This document shows, one piece after another, positions 34,663-42,416 of a stretch of DNA of 64,000 nt. The stretch covers positions 434,001 through 498,000 of the forward strand of contig NZ_JAIVLF010000005.1 in NCBI RefSeq assembly GCF_020524485.1. The letters run 5' to 3'. The DNA comes from Novosphingobium profundi. Its GTDB lineage: Bacteria > Pseudomonadota > Alphaproteobacteria > Sphingomonadales > Sphingomonadaceae. The notes below the pieces were generated by a model that made no database searches, was not told where the DNA came from, and saw only the letters and a list, made by a program, of their open reading frames with translations. Positions within the stretch are counted from its first letter, which is position 1. Each line of letters opens with the position of its first letter. Position numbers and translations under genes: made by a program.

Positions 34663-35635
34663 CACAGGACCAGCGCGTGAGAGCCGCCTCCAACCGGGCC
34701 AGTGCGTGATCGCTGCCCGGCAAGCCGAAGCGCAGAAGCTGGGGATACCCCTCGAAAGGCCGGGTCAGGATATGCGCCCTGGCGAGTGCCTCGAAGAGCG
34801 CATCCGCTCTGTCGGTACGCACCAACCGGAACAGCGGAGATGCTCCCTGCGCCGCCAGTCCGAAACGGGCGAGCAGTGTATCAAGCGTCTGCGCACAGCG
34901 CGGCAGTCTCTGGCGTGCCTGCGCAATCCAGTCGGTATCGGCGTAGGCGGTGAGCCCCAGATCGATGGCCGCGCTTGAAAGTGGCCAGTCTCCGTGCAGG
35001 CGGCGGAGGGCATCGAGGATGGCCGGAGGCGCGAGCACGAAACCAAGGCGCAGCCCCGCCAGCCCGAAGAACTTGCCGAACGAACGGGTCACGATCAAAC
35101 GGCGGCCCTCGCACACCTCGCCCGCGACACTCACACCCGTATGCGGGTCGGCGAAGGCTTCATCGACGATCAGCCAGCCGCCGCCCACCTCCTGACGATA
35201 CAGCGCCGCCAGCACCTCGGCGCGCGTCTGCAAGGTGCCATCGGGATTGTTGGGGTTGGTGAGGACACGCACGGTCGGGCCCGCAGCTCCATTGGCAGCG
35301 GAGCCGAAAGCCTTGGCATAGGTGCTGTACGTGAGGGGGCCGGGCGCAAGCGGAAACTGCCGCAAAACCTCTCCCATAGCGCGAAGGCCCGCTTCGCTTC
35401 CCGGCACCGCCGCGCAGGTGGCCGGATCAGCTCCAAAATGGGACGCGGCCACCGCCTCAAGCCGGGCTAACGCCGCCGGGTCGGGCAAGGCTCGCCAGTC
35501 AGGCACATGGGTCTGCGCCCCCGGCCAGGGCTCCGGATTGATGCCGGTGGAAAGGTCGAGCCAGTCATTCGGCGTCCCGCCGTAGCGCGCGCAGGCCGCC
35601 GAGAGCCGTCCGCCGTGGGCCACGAAGGCGCTCAT
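34655..35635 (-). CDS. cobC: L-threonine-O-3-phosphate decarboxylase
   Basis: A 326-residue PLP enzyme of the aspartate aminotransferase fold. LDLSTGINPEPWP opens the chain, TNPNNPDGT and IVDEAF are cofactor contacts, and TRSFGKFFGLAGLRLGF holds the PLP lysine. It makes (R)-1-amino-2-propanol phosphate for the nucleotide loop. ATG 35635 overlaps the cobS stop by 4 bp. This is the alphaproteobacterial CobC; it is not the Salmonella phosphatase of the same name. Confidence 0.9.
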   Translation of the reverse strand: MSAFVAHGGRLSAACARYGGTPNDWLDLSTGINPEPWPGAQTHVPDWRALPDPAALARLEAVAASHFGADPATCAAVPGSEAGLRAMGEVLRQFPLAPGPLTYSTYAKAFGSAANGAAGPTVRVLTNPNNPDGTLQTRAEVLAALYRQEVGGGWLIVDEAFADPHTGVSVAGEVCEGRRLIVTRSFGKFFGLAGLRLGFVLAPPAILDALRRLHGDWPLSSAAIDLGLTAYADTDWIAQARQRLPRCAQTLDTLLARFGLAAQGASPLFRLVRTDRADALFEALARAHILTRPFEGYPQLLRFGLPGSDHALARLEAALTRWSCDG

Positions 35636-36345
35636 GCCAGCACCACCAGTGCCGCAAGCGTTGCGGTTTCGACAAGCTCGATCCCCCCGCCGTGCCCATC
35701 GCCCGAAATGCCGCCGATACGGCGCTTGAGCCAGAGCGCCCAGAGCGCGCTCGCCGGAAAGGCGATCAGGAGAGCAGGTGCGAATGCCAACGCGCACGCC
35801 GCGAGCAAGGCGGACCAGGCAAGACACACCGGCCAGCTCGCGCCGCTTCCAAAGCGCGTCCCCATCCCTGCATGGAGCGGGGGCAGCATCCGCGTCCAGC
35901 CCAGCGGGGCGATGCGCGCAGCAACAGGCACCAGCACCAGCGCCGGCATGGGCACCGTGCGGCACGCGAGGAACAGAAGCACCAGCTTGGCAAGCAGTTG
36001 CAGGACGATGGCAACCACGCCGAAGCTGCCGATATGCGGGTCGGCAAGAACGGCGGAAAGGCGATCACGGTCCCCATGCGCCGCGCCCGACGCATCGGCA
36101 ATGTCGCCTAGACCATCGAGATGGAGCGCGCCGGTGATGCCGACCCAGACAAGAAGCCCGCACAGGGCCGCAAGGGCTCCGCTGTGAAAGCCCCCTGCCC
36201 AGACCGCCCCTGCAAGGCAGACGCCGACCACGATCCCTGCCAGCGGAAACCAGCGGATCGCGCGGGCCATGTCCGCGCTCGTCGCCCCTACGTCGGGCAG
36301 CGGCAGGCGCGTCATCAACTGGAGCGCGAGGATTGGCGCCTTCAT
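35632..36345 (-). CDS. cobS: Adenosylcobinamide-GDP ribazoletransferase
   Basis: A 237-residue multi-pass membrane protein. LMTRLPLPD near the N terminus and GALHLDGLGDIADA with the conserved acidic residues are CobS signatures, as is the later GISGDGHGG. It joins adenosylcobinamide-GDP with alpha-ribazole (phosphate) to form cobalamin. The start at 36345 overlaps the phosphatase stop by 4 bp. Confidence 0.9.
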   Translation of the reverse strand: MKAPILALQLMTRLPLPDVGATSADMARAIRWFPLAGIVVGVCLAGAVWAGGFHSGALAALCGLLVWVGITGALHLDGLGDIADASGAAHGDRDRLSAVLADPHIGSFGVVAIVLQLLAKLVLLFLACRTVPMPALVLVPVAARIAPLGWTRMLPPLHAGMGTRFGSGASWPVCLAWSALLAACALAFAPALLIAFPASALWALWLKRRIGGISGDGHGGGIELVETATLAALVVLA

Positions 36346-36923
36346 AGGGGCGCATCCCCTGTATCGAGCCCCACCACCTGCCCCGCCAGTGTCGAGCCCG
36401 GCCAGATCCGCAAGGTCAGGCGCGCCCGATAGGGCAGATCGATGGCCCAAACACCGTGATGGTCGAGCCCTGTCAGCACCGATAGCGCGGCGCGCATCGC
36501 GCCCGCGTGCGTCACCACCAACGCGCCGTCTTCCAGTACGGCGAGCCCTGCGCGCACGCGGGCACACAGCTGCGACCAGCGCTCACCGCGAAAAGGAGGA
36601 TTTGCCTCGGGATCCTCCCAGAAGGCGGTCAGGGCCTCGCCATCGATGGCCTCGGGCGCAAGGCCGTCCCAGCCCCCGAAATCGAGTTCGCGCCAGCGAG
36701 GAGAGGACTCCAGTTCCAGCCCCAGCTTCTCGGCCAACCGCTGCGCGGGAAGCATAGCGCGCGAAAGGTCCGAACTCACCAGCCGCGTCGGCGCCACCTC
36801 CTGCACGCGCTGGTGGAGCACAGGACAATCGACCACGGCGGGCGCCACGTCGCCATGCCCCCACAGCAGCCCCGGGCGCACCGGAGGGACATGCCGGACG
36901 AGGTGGATCCGCCGCACGTTCAT
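36342..36923 (-). CDS. Histidine phosphatase, probable alpha-ribazole phosphatase
   Basis: A 193-residue phosphoglycerate-mutase-like phosphatase. RHVPP at residues 10-14 (catalytic His in LVRHVPP), SSDLSRA, WRELDFGGWDG and the second catalytic His in VVTHAGAMRA are all visible. Placement between cobT and cobS points to dephosphorylation of alpha-ribazole-5'-phosphate or of cobalamin phosphate. It is coupled to both neighbours by 4-bp overlaps. Confidence 0.86.
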   Translation of the reverse strand: MNVRRIHLVRHVPPVRPGLLWGHGDVAPAVVDCPVLHQRVQEVAPTRLVSSDLSRAMLPAQRLAEKLGLELESSPRWRELDFGGWDGLAPEAIDGEALTAFWEDPEANPPFRGERWSQLCARVRAGLAVLEDGALVVTHAGAMRAALSVLTGLDHHGVWAIDLPYRARLTLRIWPGSTLAGQVVGLDTGDAPL

Positions 36924-37939
36924 GCGCTCCCGGCCGCCACCTCGGCCTCGGCGAAGGTCGCCATCTCGCTGTGCGCAGCAAGGGCCGCGCGCACCAGCGG
37001 AACCGCCACCGCCGCGCCCGAGCCCTCACCTAGCCGCATTCCCAGCGCGAGCAGCGGCTCCAGCCCGAGGTGCTCCAACAGTCGCCCATGCGCGGCTTCG
37101 GCTGATCGATGCGCAGCCAGGCAGTGGTCGGCAAAGTCCGGAAAGGCCGCAGCCAGCGGCGCGATTGATGCCGAGGCAATGAAGCCGTCAAGCAGCACCG
37201 GAATGCGCCGCATACGCGCAGCCAGCATGGCGCCTGCCATCGCCGCGATCTCGCGCCCGCCAAGCCGCCGCAGGGTCTCGAAGGGATCAGTGCAGGCCCC
37301 GGCATGGCGCGCCAGAGCGGCCTCGACCGCCGCGACCTTGCGGGCGACACCTGCCGTATCGAGCCCGGTGCCGCGTCCGCACCAGTCGGCGGCCTCCCCA
37401 CCGAACGCCATCGCCGCAAGCGCGGCGGCAGGGGTCGTGTTGGCAATGCCCATTTCGCCGACGAAAAGAAGTTGGGTCTCCTCCTTCACCGCCTCTGCGC
37501 CCGCGTTCAGCGCGGCCAGGCAGTCCACCTCATTCATGGCCGGTTCGCAGGCAATGTCGCCGGTCGGACGGTCGAGATCGAGCGCGACGACGGAAAGATC
37601 AGCCCCGCACGCCGCCGCAAGTGCGTTGATCGCCGCCCCGCCGCCCGCGAAATTGGCGACCATCTGTGCGGTCACCTCGACCGGAAAGGCGCTGACACCG
37701 CGCGCGGCAACGCCATGGTTACCTGCGAAGACCACCGCCTGTACCAGGTCCAGCCGTGGCCGCTCAGCCGCATGCCATCCGGCCATGAAGACCGCGATCT
37801 CCTCCAGCCGCCCCAGCGATCCTGTGGGCTTGGTCAGCTGGGCCTGCCGCGCGCGCGCGGCCGCGATGGCCCCAGTATCGGGCCCGGGCATCGCCGCAAG
37901 CGCATCGAGAAAGGCGGCGCGGTTCTCGAACAGCATCAT
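36920..37939 (-). CDS. cobT: Nicotinate-nucleotide:dimethylbenzimidazole phosphoribosyltransferase
   Basis: A 339-residue enzyme that activates the lower ligand by transferring phosphoribose to dimethylbenzimidazole. KPTGSLGRLEEIAVFMAGW, VFAGNHGVAARGVSAFP, VGEMGIANTTPAAA and the C-terminal GMRLGEGSGAAVA are diagnostic. The start at 37939 (ATGATG) lies in the stop of the DUF1636 gene. An upstream in-frame extension is not supported. Confidence 0.93.
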   Translation of the reverse strand: MMLFENRAAFLDALAAMPGPDTGAIAAARARQAQLTKPTGSLGRLEEIAVFMAGWHAAERPRLDLVQAVVFAGNHGVAARGVSAFPVEVTAQMVANFAGGGAAINALAAACGADLSVVALDLDRPTGDIACEPAMNEVDCLAALNAGAEAVKEETQLLFVGEMGIANTTPAAALAAMAFGGEAADWCGRGTGLDTAGVARKVAAVEAALARHAGACTDPFETLRRLGGREIAAMAGAMLAARMRRIPVLLDGFIASASIAPLAAAFPDFADHCLAAHRSAEAAHGRLLEHLGLEPLLALGMRLGEGSGAAVAVPLVRAALAAHSEMATFAEAEVAAGSA

Positions 37940-38355
37940 GTGCACAGGTATCCTTCGGGCGGGGTGCGGGTGATGAAGTGGCCCTTCACGCCATCCGGCC
38001 AATGGGCGTAGCGCACCACACCCTCCTCGCTCTGGGCATGGGCCGCCGCATAAGTCAGGATCGCGCGGGCGGCCTCGGCATCGGCCGAGAAATCGCCCAG
38101 CACGTAGCCGACCTTGCCGGGCGCGCGGATGTGGATGGTGCAGAAGCGCTTGCAGGCAAAGAGGCAGGGCATGTCCTGGACCTCGACCCCGGCAAAGCCC
38201 TCCTCGGCGGCCTTTACCTCGCGCAGCGCCGCGGCGAGGCGCGCGCCGCCGCGCAGCCCCTCACCGTCCTCGCGCGCCTCGGTGGTGTGACGGCAGGTGG
38301 AGCAGACCACCACCTGCGTCTTGGCCGCCCCATCTCCCTCCAGCGCGAGCAACAT
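37936..38355 (-). CDS. DUF1636 Cys-rich (2Fe-2S ferredoxin-like) protein
   Basis: A 139-residue protein of the DUF1636 group, regularly found in alphaproteobacterial cobalamin clusters. Cys residues occur as VCSTCRH near the N terminus and PCLFACKRFC in the middle, a thioredoxin-like ferredoxin pattern. It lies directly between btuB (1-bp TGATG overlap) and cobT (4-bp overlap). The role in B12 metabolism is unknown; electron supply for corrinoid reduction before adenosylation is a reasonable guess. Confidence 0.82.
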   Translation of the reverse strand: MLLALEGDGAAKTQVVVCSTCRHTTEAREDGEGLRGGARLAAALREVKAAEEGFAGVEVQDMPCLFACKRFCTIHIRAPGKVGYVLGDFSADAEAARAILTYAAAHAQSEEGVVRYAHWPDGVKGHFITRTPPEGYLCT

Positions 38356-40307
38356 CAGAAGCGGCTCCGGATACCGGCGTAGACCGTGCGGCCAAGCATG
38401 CCGTAGCCGCTCGCCGTCTCGTAGCGCGTGTTGCCCACATTCTCGACGCGGGCCTGGAAGGTGAGGCCGGGCGTGACCTCCATCTGCGCGCGCACGTCGA
38501 CCAGCCAGTAATCGTCAAGCACAGTCGAACTGCTGGCGCTGGTGAAGGTCTTGCCCGAATAGCGCGCAGCGACACTGGCCCGAAGGCCCGCCACGTCCAC
38601 ACCGCCCTCTACGTTGGCGGTATGGCGCGGCACGCGGGCCAGCTGGCGCCCATACGTCGAAGCCTCAGGCGTGCGGTCCTCGGCATTCGTCCAGGTGTAG
38701 TTGCCATCGGCGAAGAAGACACCCAGGCGCGCCGTCGCGGCCAGCTCCAGTCCCTTGGCGTGGGCCTTGTCGACATTGGCGTAGTAGCCAAAACGCGTGG
38801 TGTCGGTGCCCGGAATGTAGCAGACCGCGGGCTGGTCGGCACCGCTCGGGCAATAGGCAAAGTTGATGAGGTTGGTCGTGCGCCGTTCGAACCAGGTGGC
38901 CGAGGCGCGCAGGATCTCGCCCAGGCCCTGCTCGATCCCGACTTCCCATCCCTTGGCCTGTTCGGGCTCGAGGTCGGCAACACCGTAGGCCGAGAACATC
39001 TGATAGAGCGAAGGCGCCTTGTAGCCTTCGGAATAATTCGCGCGCAGCACGGTCACGCCGTCGTTGGGCGAGTAGGCCGCACCGGCGCTTGCCACCGTGT
39101 TGCCGCCAAAGCGCGACTGGTGGTCGTAGCGCACGCCGCCATCAAGCGTGAGCCCGTCAAGCGGGGTCACCCGCAACTGGCCGTAGAGACTGTCGGTATC
39201 GACCGCGTGGCGCGTCAGTTCATAGGGCACAAGGTTGTTGCCGGGCGACGCGGTGGTCATGCGCTGCTCTTCGCGCTCGGCCCCGAAGAGGACCTGCACG
39301 GCCTCGCTCAGCGTGAAAGTGCCCTGGTATTCAAAGCGGCGCAGACGACCATGCGCGTCGAAGGTGATCTGGCGGATGTCCCGCTCGGGATCGAAGTTCT
39401 CGCGGTCCGAGGTGGTTTGCGTGACCGCGAGCCGGTTGACGAGGCGCCCATCGAACAGGCCGAAGTTGAGCCCGGCATATCCCGACCATTCCTGCGTCGT
39501 GCCGAACGCATAGGTATCGCCCGAAGACCCGTCGAACTCCGAACGCGCATCCGACCAGTAGCCGCGCAGATCCAGCGAAACATCCGGGGCCAGCTTGAAG
39601 CGGGCCGACCCGCTCGCCGAGGTGCGGCGGTAGCCGTCATCCTCGGTGCCGCTCGAACGGGCCGAGATGCCGTCGGTGCGGAAGGTGGAGCCTGCCACGC
39701 GCCAGTCGACGAGATCGCTGGTTCCGCCCACGCCCGCACGAGCCGACACGGTCTGGTTGGAACCCGCCTCGGCGGCGAAGCTGCCTTCAAGCGGATCGGA
39801 CGCCTGCCGCGTGGTCACGTTGACGACACCGCCAATGGCGTTGCTGCCCCACAGGATCGACTGCGGCCCGCGCAGTATCTCGATGCGCTCTGCATCGTCG
39901 AGGAAGAGGTTGGAGACATTGACCCCGCCCGCCGTCGAGGAAGGATCGGACAGGCGCATGCCGTCGATCACCATGACCGTGGTGCCATCGTCGGCACCGC
40001 GAATACGCAGGCTGGTGCTGGTGCCGTAGCCCCCGTTGCGCGAGATCGAGACACCGGGCGTACGCAGCAGGATATCGGTGATCGAGAAAGTCTGCGCCTG
40101 CGCGATAGCCTCTTCATCAAGTACGGTCACACTGGAGGAAACCCGCTCGGCCGCGACCGGGGTGCGCAAGGCGCTGACGTAGATCGTACCCGGAGGGGCT
40201 TCCTCTGCATGGGCGAAGGAAGGTGCGAGGACGGACAGCGGGAAAACGAGGGCCGAAACTCCGGCCAGATAGGAAAACTTCAACACGGGCGGGACAATTC
40301 CCTTCAT
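38355..40307 (-). CDS. btuB: TonB-dependent cobalamin receptor
   Basis: A 650-residue outer-membrane receptor. It has a signal peptide (to SFAHA), a TonB box in IYVSALRTPV, a plug domain with RIEILRGPQSILWGSNAIGGVVNV, and a barrel ending in a terminal Phe (YAGIRSRF). The gene is the first of the riboswitch-controlled left operon, which is why cobalamin or another corrinoid is the assigned cargo. ATG 40307 has no Shine-Dalgarno sequence but lies directly after a 6-bp hairpin, which hints at translational control. Confidence 0.9.
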   Translation of the reverse strand: MKGIVPPVLKFSYLAGVSALVFPLSVLAPSFAHAEEAPPGTIYVSALRTPVAAERVSSSVTVLDEEAIAQAQTFSITDILLRTPGVSISRNGGYGTSTSLRIRGADDGTTVMVIDGMRLSDPSSTAGGVNVSNLFLDDAERIEILRGPQSILWGSNAIGGVVNVTTRQASDPLEGSFAAEAGSNQTVSARAGVGGTSDLVDWRVAGSTFRTDGISARSSGTEDDGYRRTSASGSARFKLAPDVSLDLRGYWSDARSEFDGSSGDTYAFGTTQEWSGYAGLNFGLFDGRLVNRLAVTQTTSDRENFDPERDIRQITFDAHGRLRRFEYQGTFTLSEAVQVLFGAEREEQRMTTASPGNNLVPYELTRHAVDTDSLYGQLRVTPLDGLTLDGGVRYDHQSRFGGNTVASAGAAYSPNDGVTVLRANYSEGYKAPSLYQMFSAYGVADLEPEQAKGWEVGIEQGLGEILRASATWFERRTTNLINFAYCPSGADQPAVCYIPGTDTTRFGYYANVDKAHAKGLELAATARLGVFFADGNYTWTNAEDRTPEASTYGRQLARVPRHTANVEGGVDVAGLRASVAARYSGKTFTSASSSTVLDDYWLVDVRAQMEVTPGLTFQARVENVGNTRYETASGYGMLGRTVYAGIRSRF

Positions 40308-40507
40308 GCAAACAACGGTTTGCCCGCCGTTTGCGCTCCGTTGTGGCAAGGAACTGCCGTATCGCAGGTCTTCTGCTTGCGAGAAGAGCGCACGACCCGA
40401 CGCCCCCTGCCCGGATCGCATCCGGCAAGGCGGTGGCTGTCGCTACGCGAGGGATGACCTTGGCCTGTGACGGCGCGGCCCTCGAACACCCGGTGCACCC
40501 TGCCCGA
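40308..40507 (-). promoter_or_regulatory. btuB leader with start-site hairpin
   Basis: A 200-nt leader between the riboswitch and btuB. GCAAAC and GTTTGC (40323-40318 and 40313-40308, minus strand) form a tight stem-loop ending at the ATG. A second GCAAAC copy at 40334-40329 could pair with the same GTTTGC, giving two alternative folds. A larger imperfect stem of about 10 bp lies further upstream (about 40414-40438). No T-rich terminator was seen, so control at translation initiation is likelier. Confidence 0.45.
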
Positions 40508-40695
40508 ATGAAGAACGACGGCGTCAGGCAGGTCTCCTGGCTCGCGGGTCAGGGCGCTCCGGCCGCCTTCTCAGGACGCATGTCCCAATGGCAGATTGGC
40601 CGGATGGCTCGCCGCTTACAGTTGCAGGGGCAGCCCGGGTCTTGCACCCGGTTCCCTTTTGATCCCCTTGCGGGGAACCTGTCGCTTGGGCTCGC
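40508..40695 (-). ncRNA. Cobalamin riboswitch, left-pointing
   Basis: On the minus strand the conserved core GCTGCCCCTGCAACTGTAAG (about 40635-40616) is followed by CCATTGGGA and by a classical B12 box GAGCCAGGAGACCTGCC ending near 40525. The 5' part has AGGGAACCGGGTGC. It lies about 200 nt ahead of btuB and should repress btuB and the cob genes when adenosylcobalamin is plentiful. Ends are approximate. Confidence 0.9.
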
Positions 40696-40764
40696 GAACT
40701 ATAGCTCCGTTGCCGCCTGCGCAAGTGCAATATGCTTGCGGGAAAGGCGATGCTCGCTTAATCG
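40696..40764. promoter_or_regulatory. Shared promoter spacer between divergent riboswitches
   Basis: About 70 bp separate the two aptamers, so promoters for both operons must fit here or overlap the 5' ends of the riboswitches. An AACTATAG stretch near 40699 is the most AT-rich part. No confident -35/-10 pair. Confidence 0.35.
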
Positions 40765-40967
40765 TGGGGGCGCAACGGGTGCCCGAGAGGGCTTAATCGG
40801 GAAGTCCGGAAAGGTCGCCAGGAGGCGATCTGGGCCGGCACTGCTCCCGCAACTGTGACCGGGGAGCGCATCGCCAGGTGCCATTGGGAGGGATCTCCCG
40901 AGAAGGCGGCGAAGACGCGCTGTGAACCGGGAAGTCAGGAAACCGGCCCGATGCCGTCGTTCTTCGC
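40765..40967 (+). ncRNA. Cobalamin riboswitch, right-pointing
   Basis: The plus strand shows TCGGGAAGTCCGG (about 40798-40809), the core GCACTGCTCCCGCAACTGTGA (about 40838-40858), GCCATTGGGA (about 40879) and a B12 box GGAAGTCAGGAAACCGG (about 40930-40945). The 13 bases directly after the box, GCCGTCGTTCTTC (40953-40965), are identical to those after the left riboswitch. It controls the membrane protein, cobO and cobB. Confidence 0.9.
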
Positions 40968-41193
40968 GCGGGCGGGATGAACCGGGCGGACGAGGGCCTC
41001 GCGACCTGCGGGGATATCCCTTGGCGGACGACATTCGTGTGTCGCGTCGAAGGGAGCCTGTGATCCATGCCGTACTGCTGAACCTCCTCTTTGGTCTCCA
41101 GCCAGGGCCCGTCCCGTGGGCTTCCCGTGGCCGTGCCCTTGTCAGGGCGCGCGCCGACGCACCTTTCCCCTTTTCCGCAAGGAGATACCTCGC
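40968..41193 (+). other. Long leader of the right B12 operon
   Basis: A 226-nt stretch between aptamer and first start codon. I see GC-rich inverted segments but no clear intrinsic terminator. An open frame through it exists but its peptide is not protein-like. An AAGGAGA ribosome site ends the leader at 41179-41185. Confidence 0.4.
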
Positions 41194-41778
41194 ATGCACC
41201 GCTCCCCTGTTCTTTCCTCGCCCCGCTTCCAGTGGACGATCTTCGCCATCCTGGCTTCCGTGATGCTGCTCACCCGCTCGCACGCGCTGACCCACATGGA
41301 GCATGTGCCCAGCACCGCGCTCGCCAGCTTCTTCGTGCTCGGCTACTTCGTGCGCCGCGCGGCGGGCTTTGCAGGCCTGTTCGGCCTTGCCTATGCGATT
41401 GACGTCGTCTCGATGTCGGTGCTGGGCGTCTCGGACTTCTGCTACACGCCCGCCTACGCCATGCTGGTCCCCGCCTACGCGGCGATGTGGATGGCCGGAC
41501 GCTTTGCCGCCAACCTGCCCGAGCGCCTTTCCTCGCTTCCCACCATGGCGCTACTCGTCGGCGGCGCGACCGTCGTCGCGCACCTGTGCTCGAGCGGCGG
41601 CTTCTACTTCCTGGGCGGACGCTATCCCGACCCGACGCTGGCCGAATTCGCGCCCCGCTTCGCACGCTACTTCCCGCGCGCACTGGTCGCCTCGCTGACC
41701 TGGAGCGGTATTGCCGCAGCTCTCTGGGCGCTTACCCTGAGCGCACGCCCCGACCTGCGCCGCGAGGCCGCGCGGTGA
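41194..41778 (+). CDS. B12-regulated integral membrane protein (putative cobalt/corrinoid transporter)
   Basis: A 194-residue membrane protein with about five hydrophobic segments (TIFAILASVMLLTRS, ALASFFVLGYFVRRAAGFAGL, AMLVPAYAAMWMAGRFAANL, LPTMALLVGGATVVAHL, ALVASLTWSGIAAALWALTL). Near the N terminus is a polar HALTHMEHVPS loop with three His, and after helix four SSGGFYFLGGRYPDP. I do not recognise a named family with certainty; it looks like a small S-component-like or DUF6580-like carrier. Position directly under a cobalamin riboswitch and coupled to cobO (GTGA overlap) makes cobalt or corrinoid uptake likely. Start supported by AAGGAGA. Confidence 0.75.
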   Translation: MHRSPVLSSPRFQWTIFAILASVMLLTRSHALTHMEHVPSTALASFFVLGYFVRRAAGFAGLFGLAYAIDVVSMSVLGVSDFCYTPAYAMLVPAYAAMWMAGRFAANLPERLSSLPTMALLVGGATVVAHLCSSGGFYFLGGRYPDPTLAEFAPRFARYFPRALVASLTWSGIAAALWALTLSARPDLRREAAR

Positions 41779-42416
41779 GCGAGGCTTCCAGCGAAACCGA
41801 AACCGACACCGCCACGCTGAGCGAGGAGGAGCGCCGCCACAAGGCCCGCACCGCCAAGCACAAGAAGGTGGTCGACGCGCGGATCGCGGCGGCCAGGATC
41901 GACAAGGGCCTGGTGCTCGTCCTGACCGGCAACGGCAAGGGCAAGAGCTCCAGCGCCTTCGGCATGGTCGCACGTACGCTCGGCTATGGCCGCAAGGCCG
42001 CGGTGTTCCAGTTCATCAAGGGCAAGGAAGACGTGGGCGAACGCGCCTTCCTCTCGCGCCAGGACGGCGTCACCTGGGAAAACTGCGGCGAGGGCTTCAC
42101 CTGGGAAACCCAGAACCGCGCGCGCGACATCGCCGCCGCGCGGGCAGGCTGGGAGAAGGCCAGAGCCGCACTCGCCGATCCCGACATCTCCCTGGTGGTG
42201 CTCGACGAGCTGACCTATCTCGTCACCTACCGCTACCTTGAACTGGACGAGATCCTGCCCGCGATCCGGGCCCGCCCTCCCATGCAGCACGTGGTCATCA
42301 CCGGCCGCGCGGCGCACGAGGAACTGGTCGAACTGGCCGATACGGTCAGCGCCATCCGCGACGAGAAGCACGCCTTTCGCGCGGGCGTGCGCGCGCAGGT
42401 CGGTATCGACCTGTGA
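41775..42416 (+). CDS. cobO: Cob(I)yrinic acid a,c-diamide adenosyltransferase
   Basis: A 213-residue enzyme of the CobO/BtuR type. After a charged N-terminal tail comes the unusual P-loop LTGNGKGKSSSAFG, then FQFIKGKEDVGER, LVVLDELTYLV (Walker B) and VVITGRAAHEELVELAD. It attaches the 5'-deoxyadenosyl group to the cobalt of corrinoids. It starts with GTG in the stop of the membrane protein gene and ends in a GTGA overlap with cobB. Confidence 0.92.
   Translation: MSEASSETETDTATLSEEERRHKARTAKHKKVVDARIAAARIDKGLVLVLTGNGKGKSSSAFGMVARTLGYGRKAAVFQFIKGKEDVGERAFLSRQDGVTWENCGEGFTWETQNRARDIAAARAGWEKARAALADPDISLVVLDELTYLVTYRYLELDEILPAIRARPPMQHVVITGRAAHEELVELADTVSAIRDEKHAFRAGVRAQVGIDL

Noticed and set aside
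40922..41263. Possible small gene between the right riboswitch and the membrane protein
   Set aside because: Its start lies inside the riboswitch and its peptide looks like translated leader; no CbtB-like His motif or other domain.
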